From the NCBI RefSeq assembly GCF_023856365.1, contig NC_064548.1:3385001-3449000 (forward strand): a DNA stretch of 64,000 nt, in the 5' to 3' direction. The DNA is from Brienomyrus brachyistius (taxonomy: Eukaryota > Chordata > Actinopteri > Osteoglossiformes > Mormyridae). The first letter of the stretch is position 1, and each line of letters starts with the position of its first letter. Positions 35,101 through 49,500 of this stretch are shown piece after piece. A program made the translations under genes and the position numbers. The notes beneath the pieces were generated by a model, which ran no database searches, had not been told where the DNA came from, and was given only the letters and a program-made list of their open reading frames with translations.

Positions 35101-37614
35101 TTTTATGGGAACATCAATTTACCCTGAACATTGTCACATCAGAAAGAAGCAGAGCTGAATGGTGGCTCCCAGAATGAAAAATGCATCTAACACAAGGGAA
35201 AGTGCTACATAGGCTTTTCAGTGAGTGCCATATTAAAAGATCATACAATCATGTTAAATATTGGACATCAAAACACATTTTAAGGCATTTATGAATGGGA
35301 ACATGCTTATGGGGGGTTGCCCCTGAAATAATCTAAATAAAATACTGATGTGAAAATTGAGCTTAATTGTTTTAGCCATAGTTTAAACCTAATGTCTCTA
35401 TGAAAAGATTAATTGTGCAACAAAATTAAGCAACATTTATGGGTTAAGAAATAATCTCAACATTTCACACATTTCTTGACTGCAGCAGTTTTTAAATGGA
35501 GGTAAAGTGAAATCGGTGACCAAAGTGTAAGAAATGTGCAGAAGGGACAACTGTTTAAAATGACATGTGAATTTAAATGTTTAAGAATAAAAACTTCTAA
35601 ATAAAATCAATTATGCAGGAAGAATCGTGCAAGAAACTTGAAATTTATCCTAAACAAAAATGTCCTCCCACAAAAATCATTTTCTTGGTGGTTTCTTGGA
35701 AAACACTTCAGTTCTTTTTTTAAATTGCGTAGTAATAATAATAATAAAAGTTGATACTGTGTAAAAATCTTGCTTTTTGGAATAGTCAGCCACCCAGGTA
35801 TTCAGTGAGAATTTAGTTTGATTACTTTTCAACATCATTTATGCAGCTACCTTTTTACTGGAGTACAACTGCAAATACTTTCCTGGAACCTGAACAGGCA
35901 ACATTCAAAACATTCAGAGAATACTTTAAATTTAAAATTCTGTTGCACATGGATTTCTGGAAGATGGCAGTAGCTTGCTCATATTTGTTGTCCAACTGTT
36001 GAAGGATTTATATATCAGCTATAAACCAAAGGAAATTCCACGCTGAAACAAAACTGCTGATTTGCAATTTGCCATTTAACTCTTGTACTGTAAAAGCTAG
36101 AATGTGATAAGTTAAAGGCTTTTGTAGTCTGCATAGTGAAGAGCTGATGAAGGTAGGCTGAATGTCTGTGCTGTGCAATTGTTTTTTCCTCCTGTCAGAA
36201 CTTGCACTAATTCCAAATATTAAGTCTACATGAAGTGATGCTATGCAGAAGAGGTGGTTAGAACTAGAATGCATTTGACGAGTACCAGTGTGTCGTGTAT
36301 ATATCACCGTGTTTCACATTAAGGCTTTTTTTTATATACATAATTTCATATGTATGCATTTTGCAAGTTTTAATTCAATTTAACCAAATACTATACATTT
36401 ATTTCCACTGACCTCATGGTTGTCTCCCACTGTAGTCTCTGAATATATCAGCTTGTTGCCTGAGACATTTATTCATCCAAAATTACACACTTTTCTGTAG
36501 CTGCATGCTTAAACCCTCCTTTTCTACTTTTAAAATGTCATCTGACATTTTGTCCTGCAAGACTTGCCTTTAGTGGAACCTTACAGGCTGTTTATTTCCT
36601 TCTGTCCATTTGCAGAGTAACATGTATCCTACTTGCGCATATGCCTTCAGTGCAATGGAAGTGCAGCGTTTTCGCTCTAAAGCAGATACATCTTTTGCAT
36701 AAGCTAATTTTCTGCTTTCTGGTTTTAGAGATACACCAACAAAGTGTTTTTTTGATGTCTCAAATGTTTGTGTGTGTGAGTAAACTGTCGTCTTTGCCTT
36801 TTAGTGTATGACTATATTCAAGACTAAGATTCTAGCCTTTGACTAAAGCTGACCAAGCAAGAATGCCCTAACTTCATGGGGATCATGATGAGAGCTGACG
36901 ATGTAATCACCACAACATGAAGCCATGTGTCTTCTGTCTCACCTAAAGTCTGTGCTATTTAGGTCATAACTTGAAACTTAATCTTGCTGTACTTGGTAGT
37001 GTCAAAAATAACATTCTTAGACATCATATGGCGTCGTGGGATATATTTTAATGTGTGTTTTACTGAGTGGAAATGTGAATCCTAGTGATTATGGAGTTGA
37101 GAACAAGCCGCTGAATTTCAGTCTGACGAATGCTGTTCAGGGTGTGCTGTGCAGTACAGAACTCCCCCCACTTTGCCAAAATGGCATCAGAGGAATGTTC
37201 ATCCACCAGGTGAGTAATCAAAAGGATGAATACACTTTCATTTTGAAACTGTTAGCCTGTTAAGATCAGAAATCGCTGAATTACTGAACTTTTATTAAGC
37301 AATTAAAATAGATCTTGAATAAATTTCTACCATCTCACATAAACACGGAGAGAAATCGATCCATACCTCAGGCGCTCCTGTATTCAATGTCTACACTTAC
37401 GGGCAGGACACTTCTCAAATGTAATAAGCCATTCATTGAAATAACCCACCTGACACAGCCTGCATGAATGCAAGCACATCTTGCTGATATAAAAACTGCT
37501 TTTAGGGCCCAGTGCTGTCCAAACTGGTTTATACAGTTCCAGTTGTTTGGGGATTTGTGTCCTGTATCTTCCTCATATTGTCCAAAGACTTGCGGTTAAG
37601 ATAATCGTTGTCTC

Positions 37615-37700
37615 TAAAATGCCTTGTGATGGACTGGCATTCTGTCCAGGGCCGACCTGTAACCCTGACCAGGTCAAGTGGTTAGAAGTTGGATGAGTGA
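37615..37700 (+). repeat. Fish interspersed repeat fragment (GGATGGAT-type tail)
   Basis: CTTGTGATGGACTGGC, TGTCCAGGGC, CCCTGACCAGG and GTGGTTAGAAGTTGGATGAG occur in the order known from a common fish repeat that ends in a GGAT tail. Confidence 0.6.
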
Positions 37701-40596
37701 AGAAAGACAGGCCTATAAAATAATAAGAACATAATGAGATTTGTAGTCAAATGTGTGTCCCTTTGGGCCAGAGGGATTTCTAACAGAGCTCAGCACTCAC
37801 CTGCATTTGAAACATTTTATCTTATCTTATGCTACAATAAATGTAAGCAACAACTTATCTTTCTCAAATATTTGTTTGACCTTTCATGATTTAAAGTGGC
37901 AACATCATTTTATAATTAAGGAAGATTTTCTGGGTGGGATAAGCCTGAATACTTTTGCATGATAACATGTCTAGCATGAAGAACTGATGGTACATTTAAT
38001 GTCCTTAAAAATAAATTCCTAAAGTCACTGGGTAAAATTACTGATCAGGCTCGTAAGGCTTTTTTTATTTATTTTTCCCTTCTCAAAGAAATAGCACTCA
38101 AACTATTTAAATTAACCTTGTGGTTGTAGGGTCAATAACACCAGTCAGTCATAGACTATACTTTTAGCACTTTTTACTACTTTTAGCAATGGTTCTGCGG
38201 AAAAATGTTAAGATCTTCCCTGAAACAACTTTTGAATCCCCCACCTTTATTGTGCATAATGATTCTTTGCTGTTCTTGGTCTATGTATTGGCATAAATTA
38301 CACTCAAAGATTTTCTCTCTGATAAATCAGTTCAGCTTAAGAAATGTAAAGGCCACCTGCTGCTTAAATCATGCATTGACAATGGCTATTGCATGTCTGT
38401 GACATCTGCTAATAAATGCCTCATATTTTATTGTATCTAGGTGCTACCCAGGTCATAAGCAAATTAATACTTCCACAGCTAAGCATGACCCAGGAATGTA
38501 GCCAGTCACTCAACCCTCACCGCCTTCAGGATTTTAAGTGCTGTGTTCCAAATTCTCTGCACATACTTGCTGAATATGGACCATTGTTATAGAAGTTGCT
38601 TAGGGTTTCCTTCAACATTTCGTGAATACCTAGCAATTCATCATGGGCTGCGAGTCAGAATCGGAATTTTAATTATTCTTGTGTTAATGGTCTAACTCTC
38701 TGCTAATATTGATACTTAGTTACTGTGTGTCCAGCAGTACTTTGCAAGATGGCTATTCTAATGCCAGAATTTTTTTTATGAACTTGTGAGAATTACAGTC
38801 TTACTTAAGCATCTGTTTGGATTTTGATCTTTAATTATTCAAAGCTAAAAGAAGCAGCATCCAGCAGTTAGTTGTGGCTGTTTGATGTTACAATGGAGGC
38901 CCGCCCACCTGAGAGACGGATGCAGCTCATTTCTCAGTACCATGTGTACCTTGCATGCCTGTAGCACACAGCACACATTCAGTGTGAAGCAGACAACATG
39001 CTGACTTCTAAATAAAATCTTGTAAGACATTGATAAGCATTCAAATTTGAAGGTCCCTTAATTGCAATGTTTATTACAAAAGCAATAAAAATATTGAGAT
39101 TTCCACAGAACTAGATGTATATTGTAATTTGTAAGAAATAAGCTCCTGCAAGCCTTTCTTAAGGCTGTTCATTCATTTTTACCTGATACCATTCTTCAGA
39201 TTTGTTACTTGAAACATTTTGTATGCAAAATGTTGGTAGAAAACATTTTTTTGGTTTTTTACTCCAAAAAAAAAACAGTGTGATCCCTGCTTTCTGCTTG
39301 TATTTCAAAACCAGATCAAACCTCCTTTTCTCCTTGAAGATTTATTCCCTCGGTAGCAATGGTTGTAGTTTACTTATTAGTAATTAATAGCTTTAAACTA
39401 GCTCCTGTTGCATTAGTTGCATGCTATATTGCATCACTGTTTTGTTTTGATCATATGAGACAGGGCTGCACAAAATTCGCCTCTGATTGCATGTTTGTCT
39501 TGATTTTATGGGTTAGCTTCTCTTGTAAGTGGTACAATGCAAACAGCTGAGATTTAGTTGCTGCTGTTAGTATGGGTTGAACTTTTTTTCCTGCACACTA
39601 ATCTCCTCTGCTGAAAAGGTCACTCTCAGGAACCATCCATTTTTTGTTGGCAAACGTTTTGAAGAATACTTTCACAATTTACTTACACAAATGAATGTAC
39701 TAGCTGGTCATTGGACCATATGAACTATACACAGTATATATTCAGGACAGTGCCAACCTAAGTATAAATCACACTAATGCAAACTGCTCAGCTGTCAATT
39801 AAGTTACTGTGGTATCATACATGCTGCAGTAGATGCGCAAGGTGATTTTTGAAGGCTGGTATGACAACCCAGTCCTGCTTCAGCAGTAGGAGCAGCAGAT
39901 ATCTACATGCTCAACTGGGGGACTTACCTACCAGGGCTGCCTGGGATTTGAACAGACAGGCTGTGTTGCCTGGCTTTTGTATCGTACTTCCTGCTGTTAC
40001 GTTTGAGGGCATGCACATACAGAAACACACTCGATGAGGAAGTCGAGGGGGGTGGGGTACATTCCAGCCGTTAGCCCACAGGCTTGGTCTGTTCCCTCCC
40101 TCCCTCCCTTTTCCCCCCAGTGGAAACAGATGCAGTGTGTTTCAGCGAGCAGTGAGCCCCTGTGTCCCAGCCATTTGCTGGCCAGATGCCCACAACCTCA
40201 TGCTAGCTGCAGGTGCTCTTCTCCATTCAATCTCCCTTTCCCCAGGACCGTGAGGTAGGGCTTCACCTTCTAAGTGGAGGACTTACTGCATTTCCTAAAT
40301 GCCCTCATAGTTCGGTCTATGTTAATGAAATTGCATCCTGGCAGAATGTAAGGCTTTACAAAGTAAAGCAGTAATGCTGTGTGTAAGCACAAGTGCAATG
40401 AGGTTTGGTGTGTTGCTGACACAGAGTAATTAATAAAAGCTCTGCATAAGTGAATTACTGTAAGTGTAAAATAACCCCGGACACTAGCAGGTGTCTGTGT
40501 GTGCGTCTGTTACAGTGGGGGTTGTATTAGGTCAGCCCTGCATTGTGAGCTATACTGCAGTTCAGCATGTTACCAAAAGGTAGTGGCCTGATCCTG

Positions 40597-40611
40597 CCCC
40601 CCCCCCCCCCC
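40597..40611. repeat. Poly-C tract
   Basis: Fifteen consecutive C, a likely length-variable site. Confidence 0.9.
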
Positions 40612-41717
40612 AAACTAAGGGTCAGCTATGTGGTATCTTTTATATCTGATTTACATATTTCACCAATGTTAGACAAACTGTACTTTACCTGAAACAGAAA
40701 CCCAATGATCAGAGCTTCCCGACTCCTTTATAAACCCTGCTGTGTATGAGGTTCCCCATACAAGGTGGTGACAGACTGCCCTGTATTTCAGTACAGTCCT
40801 AGCACACAATTTGCTTTTCAGAAGTTTTATGTGCAATGTATGCCAGAGGAGACGCACAGCTTAAGTCGATGTAATCGGCTTTGCTACAGCGCTGCAGGTA
40901 CAACCTGAGAATGTTTAATATCACTGTCCACATCTGCATGGATTGTTCCTGTAGTTTAAAAGGTACTCTGTTTTTGCAGAGATCCCCAAGATTAACAAAA
41001 GGAGAGAATATCGTTGCTGCAGCGGAGCACTGAAGGACCATATCATTGTCCCCACCGGTACTTCCACAGTAAGTATGAAACTGGACTTGCTGTAATAGTG
41101 AGGCAGTCCATATGAACACTAGGGTAAGTGCCTTTTCCATCTGTTGTACAATGTACATATGCAATTAAAGTTCATTCACCAAAATCAGCGTTGTGTTCTT
41201 TTCGGTGGATATGGACATTGGCTTCTTGTTGATTGATATTCTGTAGTGCACCATGGCAAGAGAAACACGATATCCAAGTGCACCCAGGCGCAGGAGGGGG
41301 GCTACGGGCCTCCAGCCACATGGCTGAGACGGCCAATGAGAGCCTGGTGTTAACTGGAGAAATATTAAGCACAGTAACTCTCAAAGGTTGCATCTGTATT
41401 TAATGCAGAGAAATAGACAAAGCACCTATTTCTAATGAAAGTATAACAGGTATTCACCATATTCAAAAACATTTAAATACAATAGCACTTCAAAGTCAAT
41501 GCTAAACCAAAGCAACAACTATTCATTGCCAAGTAGTATTTTACATCACCATTTTATAAAGAAATGGTGAATATAGCAGCCCCAGATCTTAGGATATATT
41601 AGTGCTGGGCTAGCACACACAGCACACACTAAGGCTCTGTTATCACTTCCTGTTCTGATTTAAACTGGTGACTTCACGCAGCTAGTTATATTGTGGAGAA
41701 TATAAATCAGAAGAGAT

Positions 41718-41736
41718 GGGGGGGGGGGGGGGGGGG
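41718..41736. repeat. Poly-G tract
   Basis: Nineteen consecutive G, a possible assembly or quadruplex site. Confidence 0.9.
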
Positions 41737-43331
41737 CTACCAAGAAAAGTTCAAATGAGCTGTAAAATATACACCCTGGACATTTAATACTAAGCTGAGC
41801 CACACAGACACCATAAAGGTCTGTCTGGAGCTTCAAGGAAGGGTTCACTCTATATCTGTACCTTGGGTAACAGTTTGTGTGCAATCATTAGACAGGTCTT
41901 GTCTGAAATATTGGTTTCAAATAAGTAAATAAGGTCTCATTTCTCTGAAGAAAAAGTCAGTCCATACATTAATTATACAGGAATTAGTTCCAAAATAATA
42001 TTTAGTATTGGTGAGGGAGACGGACATAAAAAAAAAACCCCACAACATTCAGGGTTCTGCGCAGGCATGACCACCTCTCACCCAAAAACTTCCTTGACGG
42101 GAGCACGACTGGTTTCAAGGGCTACATTGTATGCTGGTTCTTTTAACCTCAACAAGGGTTAAATATCTTTTAAGCTGAAAAACATCCAAAACCAGCGACC
42201 ATCACAACCTGAGAACACGGTATTTCTCACCTGTGATCTTTGGGATCCTGGAACAACAGGAAGATCTTCCAGTGAACAATATATTGACCTTTAATATTAA
42301 TGAGGCATGCATGTCACTGCAGCCTTTCCTACTTTACCCCAAATTTCGACACGGAGTATGACACAGTACATTAGTGTCTGTAAGGTATGTGGGCAAGATC
42401 ACAGGCGAAAAAGCATTAAATAGGGAGCAAATAACCAAGAACCCAATACTGCAAAAAAAACCTTATGGAAACTGACATTTGCTTTGAAGAGGAAAGTTAC
42501 AACTTCACACTCTGCCTCCCACTGTGTTCCATGGGGAAAAGCGCACAAGTACTCCGGTGGCAAGATCAGACCCAAAAGGCAGATTTCCAGGGGGTGGTGG
42601 ATTCTTTGAATCTCATGGTGCATGATGCAGAGTGTTATTCATGAACAGAATTCTGGGTAGGCAGCATTTATTGGAGTCATCAGTTCTTGTCCTCAAAAAC
42701 ATAGAGCACGCTGTGTGTGGTTCCGTGCGTGGTTCCGTGCCCCAGGGATAATCATATTCTTTGCACGCAGGCAGCCCATTCCCAATGGGCTCAAGCTCTT
42801 GGTGAAACTGTATGGGCAAGAGACTCGGTCACTCCATCATCCTGGGCTAGTCTTTCATCTTGATGGATATGGCTGGGGCCATACTCAAGGATAAAGAACA
42901 AGGCTGCACAGGAATGTCCTGAACTTGGTTTAGGGTGCAGTTGACCTTTGACCCGAGGCATGCATGTCACTGTAGTTGGACTCTGTATGCACAGATGAGC
43001 AGCTTGACCTGGAGGGCCGACAGAACATGCATTACATGTAGAATAAAACAGAAACCAAGTGCTTCTTGACTTCATATACAGATGAGGTACAAAAAAACAC
43101 ATTAAACCTGAAAACAGCAGAACTTGGTTTGGTGATTCTCAAGGCTAATTCCTCTGTAATTAATACATTGTTTCAATGACACAATGTCTCCAGCACAATA
43201 TACTGTTATTTAATGCAGTAACTGAAATCATTTTTGTCTCACCAAACCCCACTCAGTAATTGCACAATTACTGTGCTTCATTCATACTCTTATTGCCTCC
43301 AGACCTGCCTGCTCTGAACATGGCCAATACA

Positions 43332-43337
43332 TTTATT
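43332..43337 (-). terminator. mphosph8: Possible MPHOSPH8 polyadenylation signal
   Basis: AATAAA on the minus strand about 55 bases after the likely stop codon. Such a short 3'UTR is unusual, so later signals may be used. Confidence 0.35.
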
Positions 43338-43391
43338 ATTGCTGATTTTTGATCTCTGAATACTTCCATCCTTCGAAACTGACTCGTTGTT

Positions 43392-43517
43392 TTAGAGGCT
43401 CCTGTGACCAGTCATCAAGGTGAACAGTCTTACCTTGGCAGTGGGAGACTCTGCCAGTCGTATAAAAAGCTTATTGAGACCCGGTACTGGGCTGAATGAG
43501 TAAATGAAGTGACTATC
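43392..43517 (-). CDS. mphosph8: MPHOSPH8 exon 13 (last)
   Basis: Encodes DSHFIYSFSPVPGLNKLFIR and LAESPTAK, then 13 further residues to a stop at 43392-43394. The human protein also has about 13 residues here. A donor-like aag/gtaaga at that point leaves a further exon possible. Confidence 0.8.
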   Translation of the reverse strand, partial: DSHFIYSFSPVPGLNKLFIRLAESPTAKVRLFTLMTGHRSL

Positions 43518-46500
43518 CTGGAAAGGAGAGGAACAGGACACACTGAGTTGGGCAGTGTGATAAGCCATAGAAAACAACTGATGGTCATAGCTAACAAGCA
43601 CGTCTCCACACCTATAAATGACTAAACACATTGCCACCTTTGGAAATTTTATTAAAATGAGTTAAATGACTACATATTCAACTCTAGTACTGCATGTCAT
43701 ATCGCCACCTTCAGTAAACCCTGAATAGTCCACCTAGCTCACCAGGAAGATGGGAAGTTGGAACTTGTCATTGAGCACAACAGCATGGACACTACAAGGC
43801 CCACAAAGTCTAGCCGTGATCTCGCTCAGGAAGTTGGCATGAAAGATGAAGAGAAGGATGCCTGTTCCTGGAAGAGAAGCAGACCTAGGTCACATGGGTT
43901 TCAGCTTAGCCCATTACACCTTTAACGTGCACAGGTGTACCTTATACATACCCTCAGCGGGGGTGTGCGGGGGAGCTTTGTAATTAAATTCCAAGGAGAA
44001 GTCTGGACCCTCGCAAAGCCGATGGCAGGCTAACGGAAAGACGGGCTCCAGTACAGCCAGCCGCGTCTCAAAATATGCCCGAATGGTGTCTTCGGCCACA
44101 CTAGATAGCCTGCATGATTTGTGGTAGTGGGGGAACAGGGATGAGCTGTGAGTCATAACAGTTCTTTATTTGGCTGCCTAGACCCGAGATGTACATTAGG
44201 CAGACTGGAACATACATGTCAAGGCAAAATTTTCCAAGGCCCGAGTGACATGTTCCACTGTTCCGGAAGGTGGCTTGTTAAAGAGCACCTATTTAATGAG
44301 GCTGTGCCTCTTTGTTGCACATAGTCTGGACAACAGGTTTTCTCTGCCCTTTCAGAACTTACGTCGCCATGTGGTCCTTGATGTGATCATAGACCATGAT
44401 GTTGTTGCTCAGTTTGGCGAAATGCATAGCATTGTTCTGATGTTTAGATAGGATATTGCAGTCAGCCCCATACTCCAGCAAGAGACGTACAATGTCTGCA
44501 TTTCCCCTCTTACATGCCTGGAAGGAGGTTCAGAAAACACAATCAAGATGATGTTATAATACTTAACATGAACTAACAACATTTCATTTTAAACAATGAA
44601 TCCTCTGACTGATGAACACACCTTCATGAGAGCCGTTTCACCACTCAGCGTCTGGGCGTTGACATAGGCCCCTGCTTCTAGGAGTATGGCAACCGTTGTC
44701 AAGAAGTTCTGAGGAAAATTACAAAATTCAGGGATGGACACATGGACAAGATTTACAAATAAGACAAAAACAATGATTTGAGAAATTAAATGTAATACAA
44801 AAGCAAAGCACAACAAAATATAAACAAAATTTGGCTGTGTGAATGAAAAAAATCTTTCGACCAGACAGCCAAGGATAGGCATGGAATGGATGGATTCCAT
44901 GTTAAATGTATGGGAAGACAGAATAGACGGAGAGGCTGTATAGAAGCAACAAATGAAGATGGGGAAAGTGTGAAGGAAACAAGGGCCAGACGCCATACTT
45001 TTTCTGCTGCGTGCATCAGGGCCGTGCTGCCGTTCTTCTGCCGGCCGTTCACCCGCGCTCCCTTCTTGATCAGCAGCCTCAGGATATCGTCCTGCCCGCC
45101 GGCTGCCGCCAGCATGGCCAAAGACATCCCACTCGAGTCCTGCATTCAAGTGGATTCTCTGAGGGCCTCTCCCAAAGCCTCAAAGTTCTGCAGATTCACC
45201 ATTAGCTGTACACTGGGTCTACCCATGTTCCTGAGAAAGCTTGCCCTACCTCCTGATCTAGGTTGTAGTCCTCTTTGGAATTAAGTGCCAACCGTACTGC
45301 CAGGTAATCGCCACTCTTCACCGCCTCTCGAAACTCACCTATAGTAGGTGGGGTATAGTAATATAAACAATATATTTAATCACTCTATTTACAGTAATTC
45401 GTTTGTCTTTTCAACATAATGGGTCTTTCCCCAACAAAGGTTCCTCTATAGATTTCTGGAAAACAATGCGTAAAATTACACCTTCTCCTGCAAGTAGAAT
45501 GCAGGAAACCGATTGTCTTAGTTTACGTCATAATTTGGGTTTCTTCCTGAACATTACGCGGGACATCAGCTATGGAATGTCTGTGTATCCAGTCAGACTC
45601 ACTTGGAGATATGGTTGCAGCAGACAAAACCTCATCTTCCCCATTCAAGTGCTTCTGAAAGTCCTCCAGTGTCATCCAGTCCAGTTTGAGGTCCACCCCA
45701 AGGTTCAAGGAAGCCTGCCCCCTGTCTGTCACAGCATACATCACACACTCCGGTTACAGAACTAACAGCAATGCTTACAGATAACAGAACAGTATTCTGA
45801 TACTCAGAGCAATTTCTGGAATTTATAACTGAGGGGGAAAAAGCAAATAGGCTTAAGCTAAACTTTAGAAAAACTCCAATAAATTCCATTGTGTAATATT
45901 CTTTAACCACTGTGAAACCTATTACACATTCAATGCTAATCGGTCGATTTTTAGCATGTTCGGCTCAGACTGGAGACTAGCCGGTCAGTCTCATGTATTT
46001 CCAATACCAAACCGTTTCGTTTTACACGTGCCATATGTCATCCGCACAACGGGGCAGGCAATAGCCTCACATCCACATGCACACTCACAGCTACACGATA
46101 ACATATCGTTAGCATGGAAGTTCTTCACTGTGAGTGAAGACAACACAAAGCTTGCCATTTGTAATACATGTAAAGCTAAAGTAAACCGCAGGGGAACCAC
46201 CACGAAAACATAGTGAAACATCGGAGATAACCTTTGAACTGATTATTGAACATACACCAGATAATCTTGAAAAGGAATAATCGATAAAATTGCAAAGCTA
46301 GCTAAGTTTGTTTTCCTATGACACAATAGAAATGTTTTAGCGAAACTTTAACCCCCTGCGGTATAATGTCCGTATAGTATGAAGGTAAGAAACAGCCTGA
46401 TCTTAATCTAGCTCACTAGCAATGTAAGAATGGTATGAGAGTAAAATGTGATGTTGGTATTAATAATATTATCCTGCACCTATTGCACAGTCCCAAGTCA

Positions 46501-49500
46501 CACAATCCTGGGGGGGGGGGGGACTAGTTAAAAGATCAGGGAGTGTTTTGCTTCTGCAGAAACGTTCTGCTGTTCATTAAAATATGAAAGATTCACACAG
46601 AAGTTCAAGTCAAGTCTGAGGGCGATCAGGAACAAGTCTGAGTGTCCATCCCTGGTTAACAGTGAAAGCCTGACTGCTGTTCCGGCCAGGGCAGGTTTGA
46701 GTATAGCCCCAAGCTTACCAGTGTTCAGGGTCGGCTCCCGAGTCTCCCGACTGTCATCGCAGGCCATGTAGAGCCGTGGCTCGCCATCTTCCTGCTTCCT
46801 TTTCTTCTCCTTCCACTTTCCCGTTGCCGTGGCTAATGACTCTTCTGCTGGTTCTGGTGACGCTGCTGGCACCTTCTTCTCCAAGCGATCGCTCCTCACC
46901 TCTTCCAACCTTCCCTTTCTCTCCCAGACATCATCCGGCGTGGTTCTGATCCGTCCCGGCACCTCGTCGGGCTTCTCGTCCTTTTTTTCTGTGGGGCCCT
47001 CGGGCCTGCCCTTCACCTGGTCCTTTGCACCCTCAGCTGCCTCCTTGCCCTCTGGTGAATGGTCTAATCTGCTTGGCCTGTCCTCTGCCTCCGCTGGGCT
47101 GTTTGTTGGCTGTGAAGCTGAGGCAAAGAGAGGCCAAGTACACTACACCATCCACCAGAGGATACAGAGGTCCAGCCTCAGGTTGCTTAATTCAGATGAC
47201 CCCCACATTTAATTATATCCATACATCAGGTTTACAGTACACGGTTAACGCACGGCGCCAAGCTCCCCGCTACTTACCATCTGGACCCTTGAACTCTTTA
47301 TGGGCTTTCTCTAGTTCCAACCTATTCTGCATCACCTCCTTCACTGACCTCGTCCTCTTCTCTGCCTTTGCAGCCTTATATATAAGGAGGGGTAAAGTAT
47401 AAAATTATACATTTACAGATGTTTCATTTTAACACTGATGCTGAATTGGTGCATGCTGACCTTTATCTTGTGCTCTCCTCGTGTCTCTGTGCTTGAATTC
47501 AGTACATGGACCGTCTGTCTCCTGAGCACCCGGTCCTTGGCCTCAAAGTTCAACAGAAACTTTTCAAAGAGATTGGTGGACCCTGACTGCTCCTTTTCCA
47601 CGCTCTCCTTCTGCTTTTTTGAAGCCAGGGCTGAACTAAAGGCCAACCCAGCTCCGTCTTGCCTCTGCTCATCTGGTTCCTTGGCCTTGGCAGAACTAGC
47701 TGCAGAAGAGCTTGTCTTCTGAGCCATGCCCTCTTGCGCTTTGGCTTTCCCCCTTCGCTGGATGGAGGTAGTGGCATCGCTAGAATCGGAAGACGGCAGC
47801 CCATGGTCATCGTCCACGCTCCGCTTCACCTTCGCCATGCCCCGACTGTTCATCAGGTTCTTTAGCTTCTGATGACTGGACTCCCTCAGTGGAGGTGTGG
47901 CTTCATGTGGCGACGCCTGCTGCTGTACCTTCTTCTTGTTCTTCTCCTGGATGAGGTCCTTGATGCCCTGCAGCTTTAGGCTTGCAGGCTTGTTCTTTTT
48001 TTGCTTGGCCTTCGCCTCCTCCCCTGACCTGGGGGGTCCTTCGGGCGGCTCGCAGCTCTCTGTGGCAGTCGTGTCATCAGTCTGCATGCTGGCTGACTCA
48101 GATGGTGCTTCGCTGTTCAAGTCTTCCTCAGCCTGCACTGCCGAAGCTGCCTCCTCTTCGTCCTCCACACGGGGCACGTTCTGCTCACTTTTCCTCCTGC
48201 TCTTCTTCTTTTTGTTCTCTGTCCGGACCTCCTTCTTGCCTTTGCCTCCATCTCTGACCTTGTCTTTTGTCTGCCGTTTTGATGCACCAATGATCTCTTC
48301 CTCTTCTTCATCATCTTCATCAGACACAAGAGGCCTCTTCTTGGTTTGGACAGTCTTTTTTAATGGTGCTGAAGGTATAACCGGTTCATTGTCCACCACC
48401 TCCGACTCGTTGCCGTCGGACTCAGGTCCAGGCAGCGGCTTCCAGCGCTCCTTCTCCTTCCGCCGTTTCTTCTTCTTCTCTGTGGTCACATCCTCAGCCT
48501 CTGCTTTTGACTTCTTCTTTTTCTTCTTCTTCTTGGGTGGGGATTCATCCCTCTTACTCCTGCCGCCCTCGCTCTCCGAGTCTGCATCAAACAGGTCACT
48601 CTTCATCGGCAGCTTCTAACAAACAGGACAGAACAAGGGCTGATGTCATCGTCAGGGGTTCTCACTTATCCCACACATGTAATTCTGGATTGTGGCCAAT
48701 CTTCATGGCCTGGCATCAATCAGGATCCGTTCACTTATTTTGTCAATTAGGTACTGTTGTAATAATTAACTATTTTAATAACTGCTGCAATTTTAGAAAT
48801 ATAATAAAATCGGGCTTCCTTAAAAAACAGATCATGGCTTTCATGAATATTACATCCCCTCAAATGACTTCTGGGAAGAGTTTCGACAAAGCTAGATTTC
48901 CTGGTTAGCTGGATAATTTAAGCCAAACATGAAAACTGTCCAATAGGAAAGGAAGTTAGTGACATTCCTGCTGGACAGTCCTTACATTTGGCTTAAGTTT
49001 TCTGGCTAATGAAGACATCCTGCTTTGTGGAATGCCCTCCCGCACTGCAAAAAAGCTATATGAACAATGAAATCCCAAAATCCAATATATGAAATATATA
49101 TCCAACAATGAAATCCCAAAATATAAATACACACAGAAAATTATACCCAAAGATGATAAAAAATCTCATTAATATCCAACAGGAAATGCAACCATAATAA
49201 AAAGAAACCTTACCATGACCCCATCAACAAATGTCCAACCATCGTGTGGGAAGAGAAAAGGGAAGACCAACTCATTTGTAATATTCATGGAGGCAGCTGC
49301 CATCAAAGAAACAAATTCTATGTTTTGTTCACACATGCTCAGACATGCAAGCGTATCTTTGGCTCCCCAACAACGAGAATCCAATCCTTCCACTCGCCTT
49401 TAGAGGAAGACAGACACCAAACAAAAACACTACAAAATCACATACACAGGCAAAGCCTACATTTCCATAAACACCATACCACCAACACAGTGGAAAAAGT

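Larger units (their letters stand above)
33836..43330. other. Intergenic DNA between convergent PSPC1 and MPHOSPH8
   Basis: About 9.5 kb with no gene I can recognise on either strand; the frames present are short and without family motifs. It holds repeat fragments (35036-35100, 37615-37700), a C-run (40597-40611) and a G-run (41718-41736). Late 3'UTR of either neighbour may extend into it. Confidence 0.5.

Noticed and set aside
37036..37263. Possible small gene between PSPC1 and MPHOSPH8
   Set aside because: Short frame without recognisable domain or splice partners.
47897..48619. Long plus-strand frame of 240 codons, Phe/Ser-rich
   Set aside because: Antisense of the Lys/Glu-rich MPHOSPH8 exon 3.
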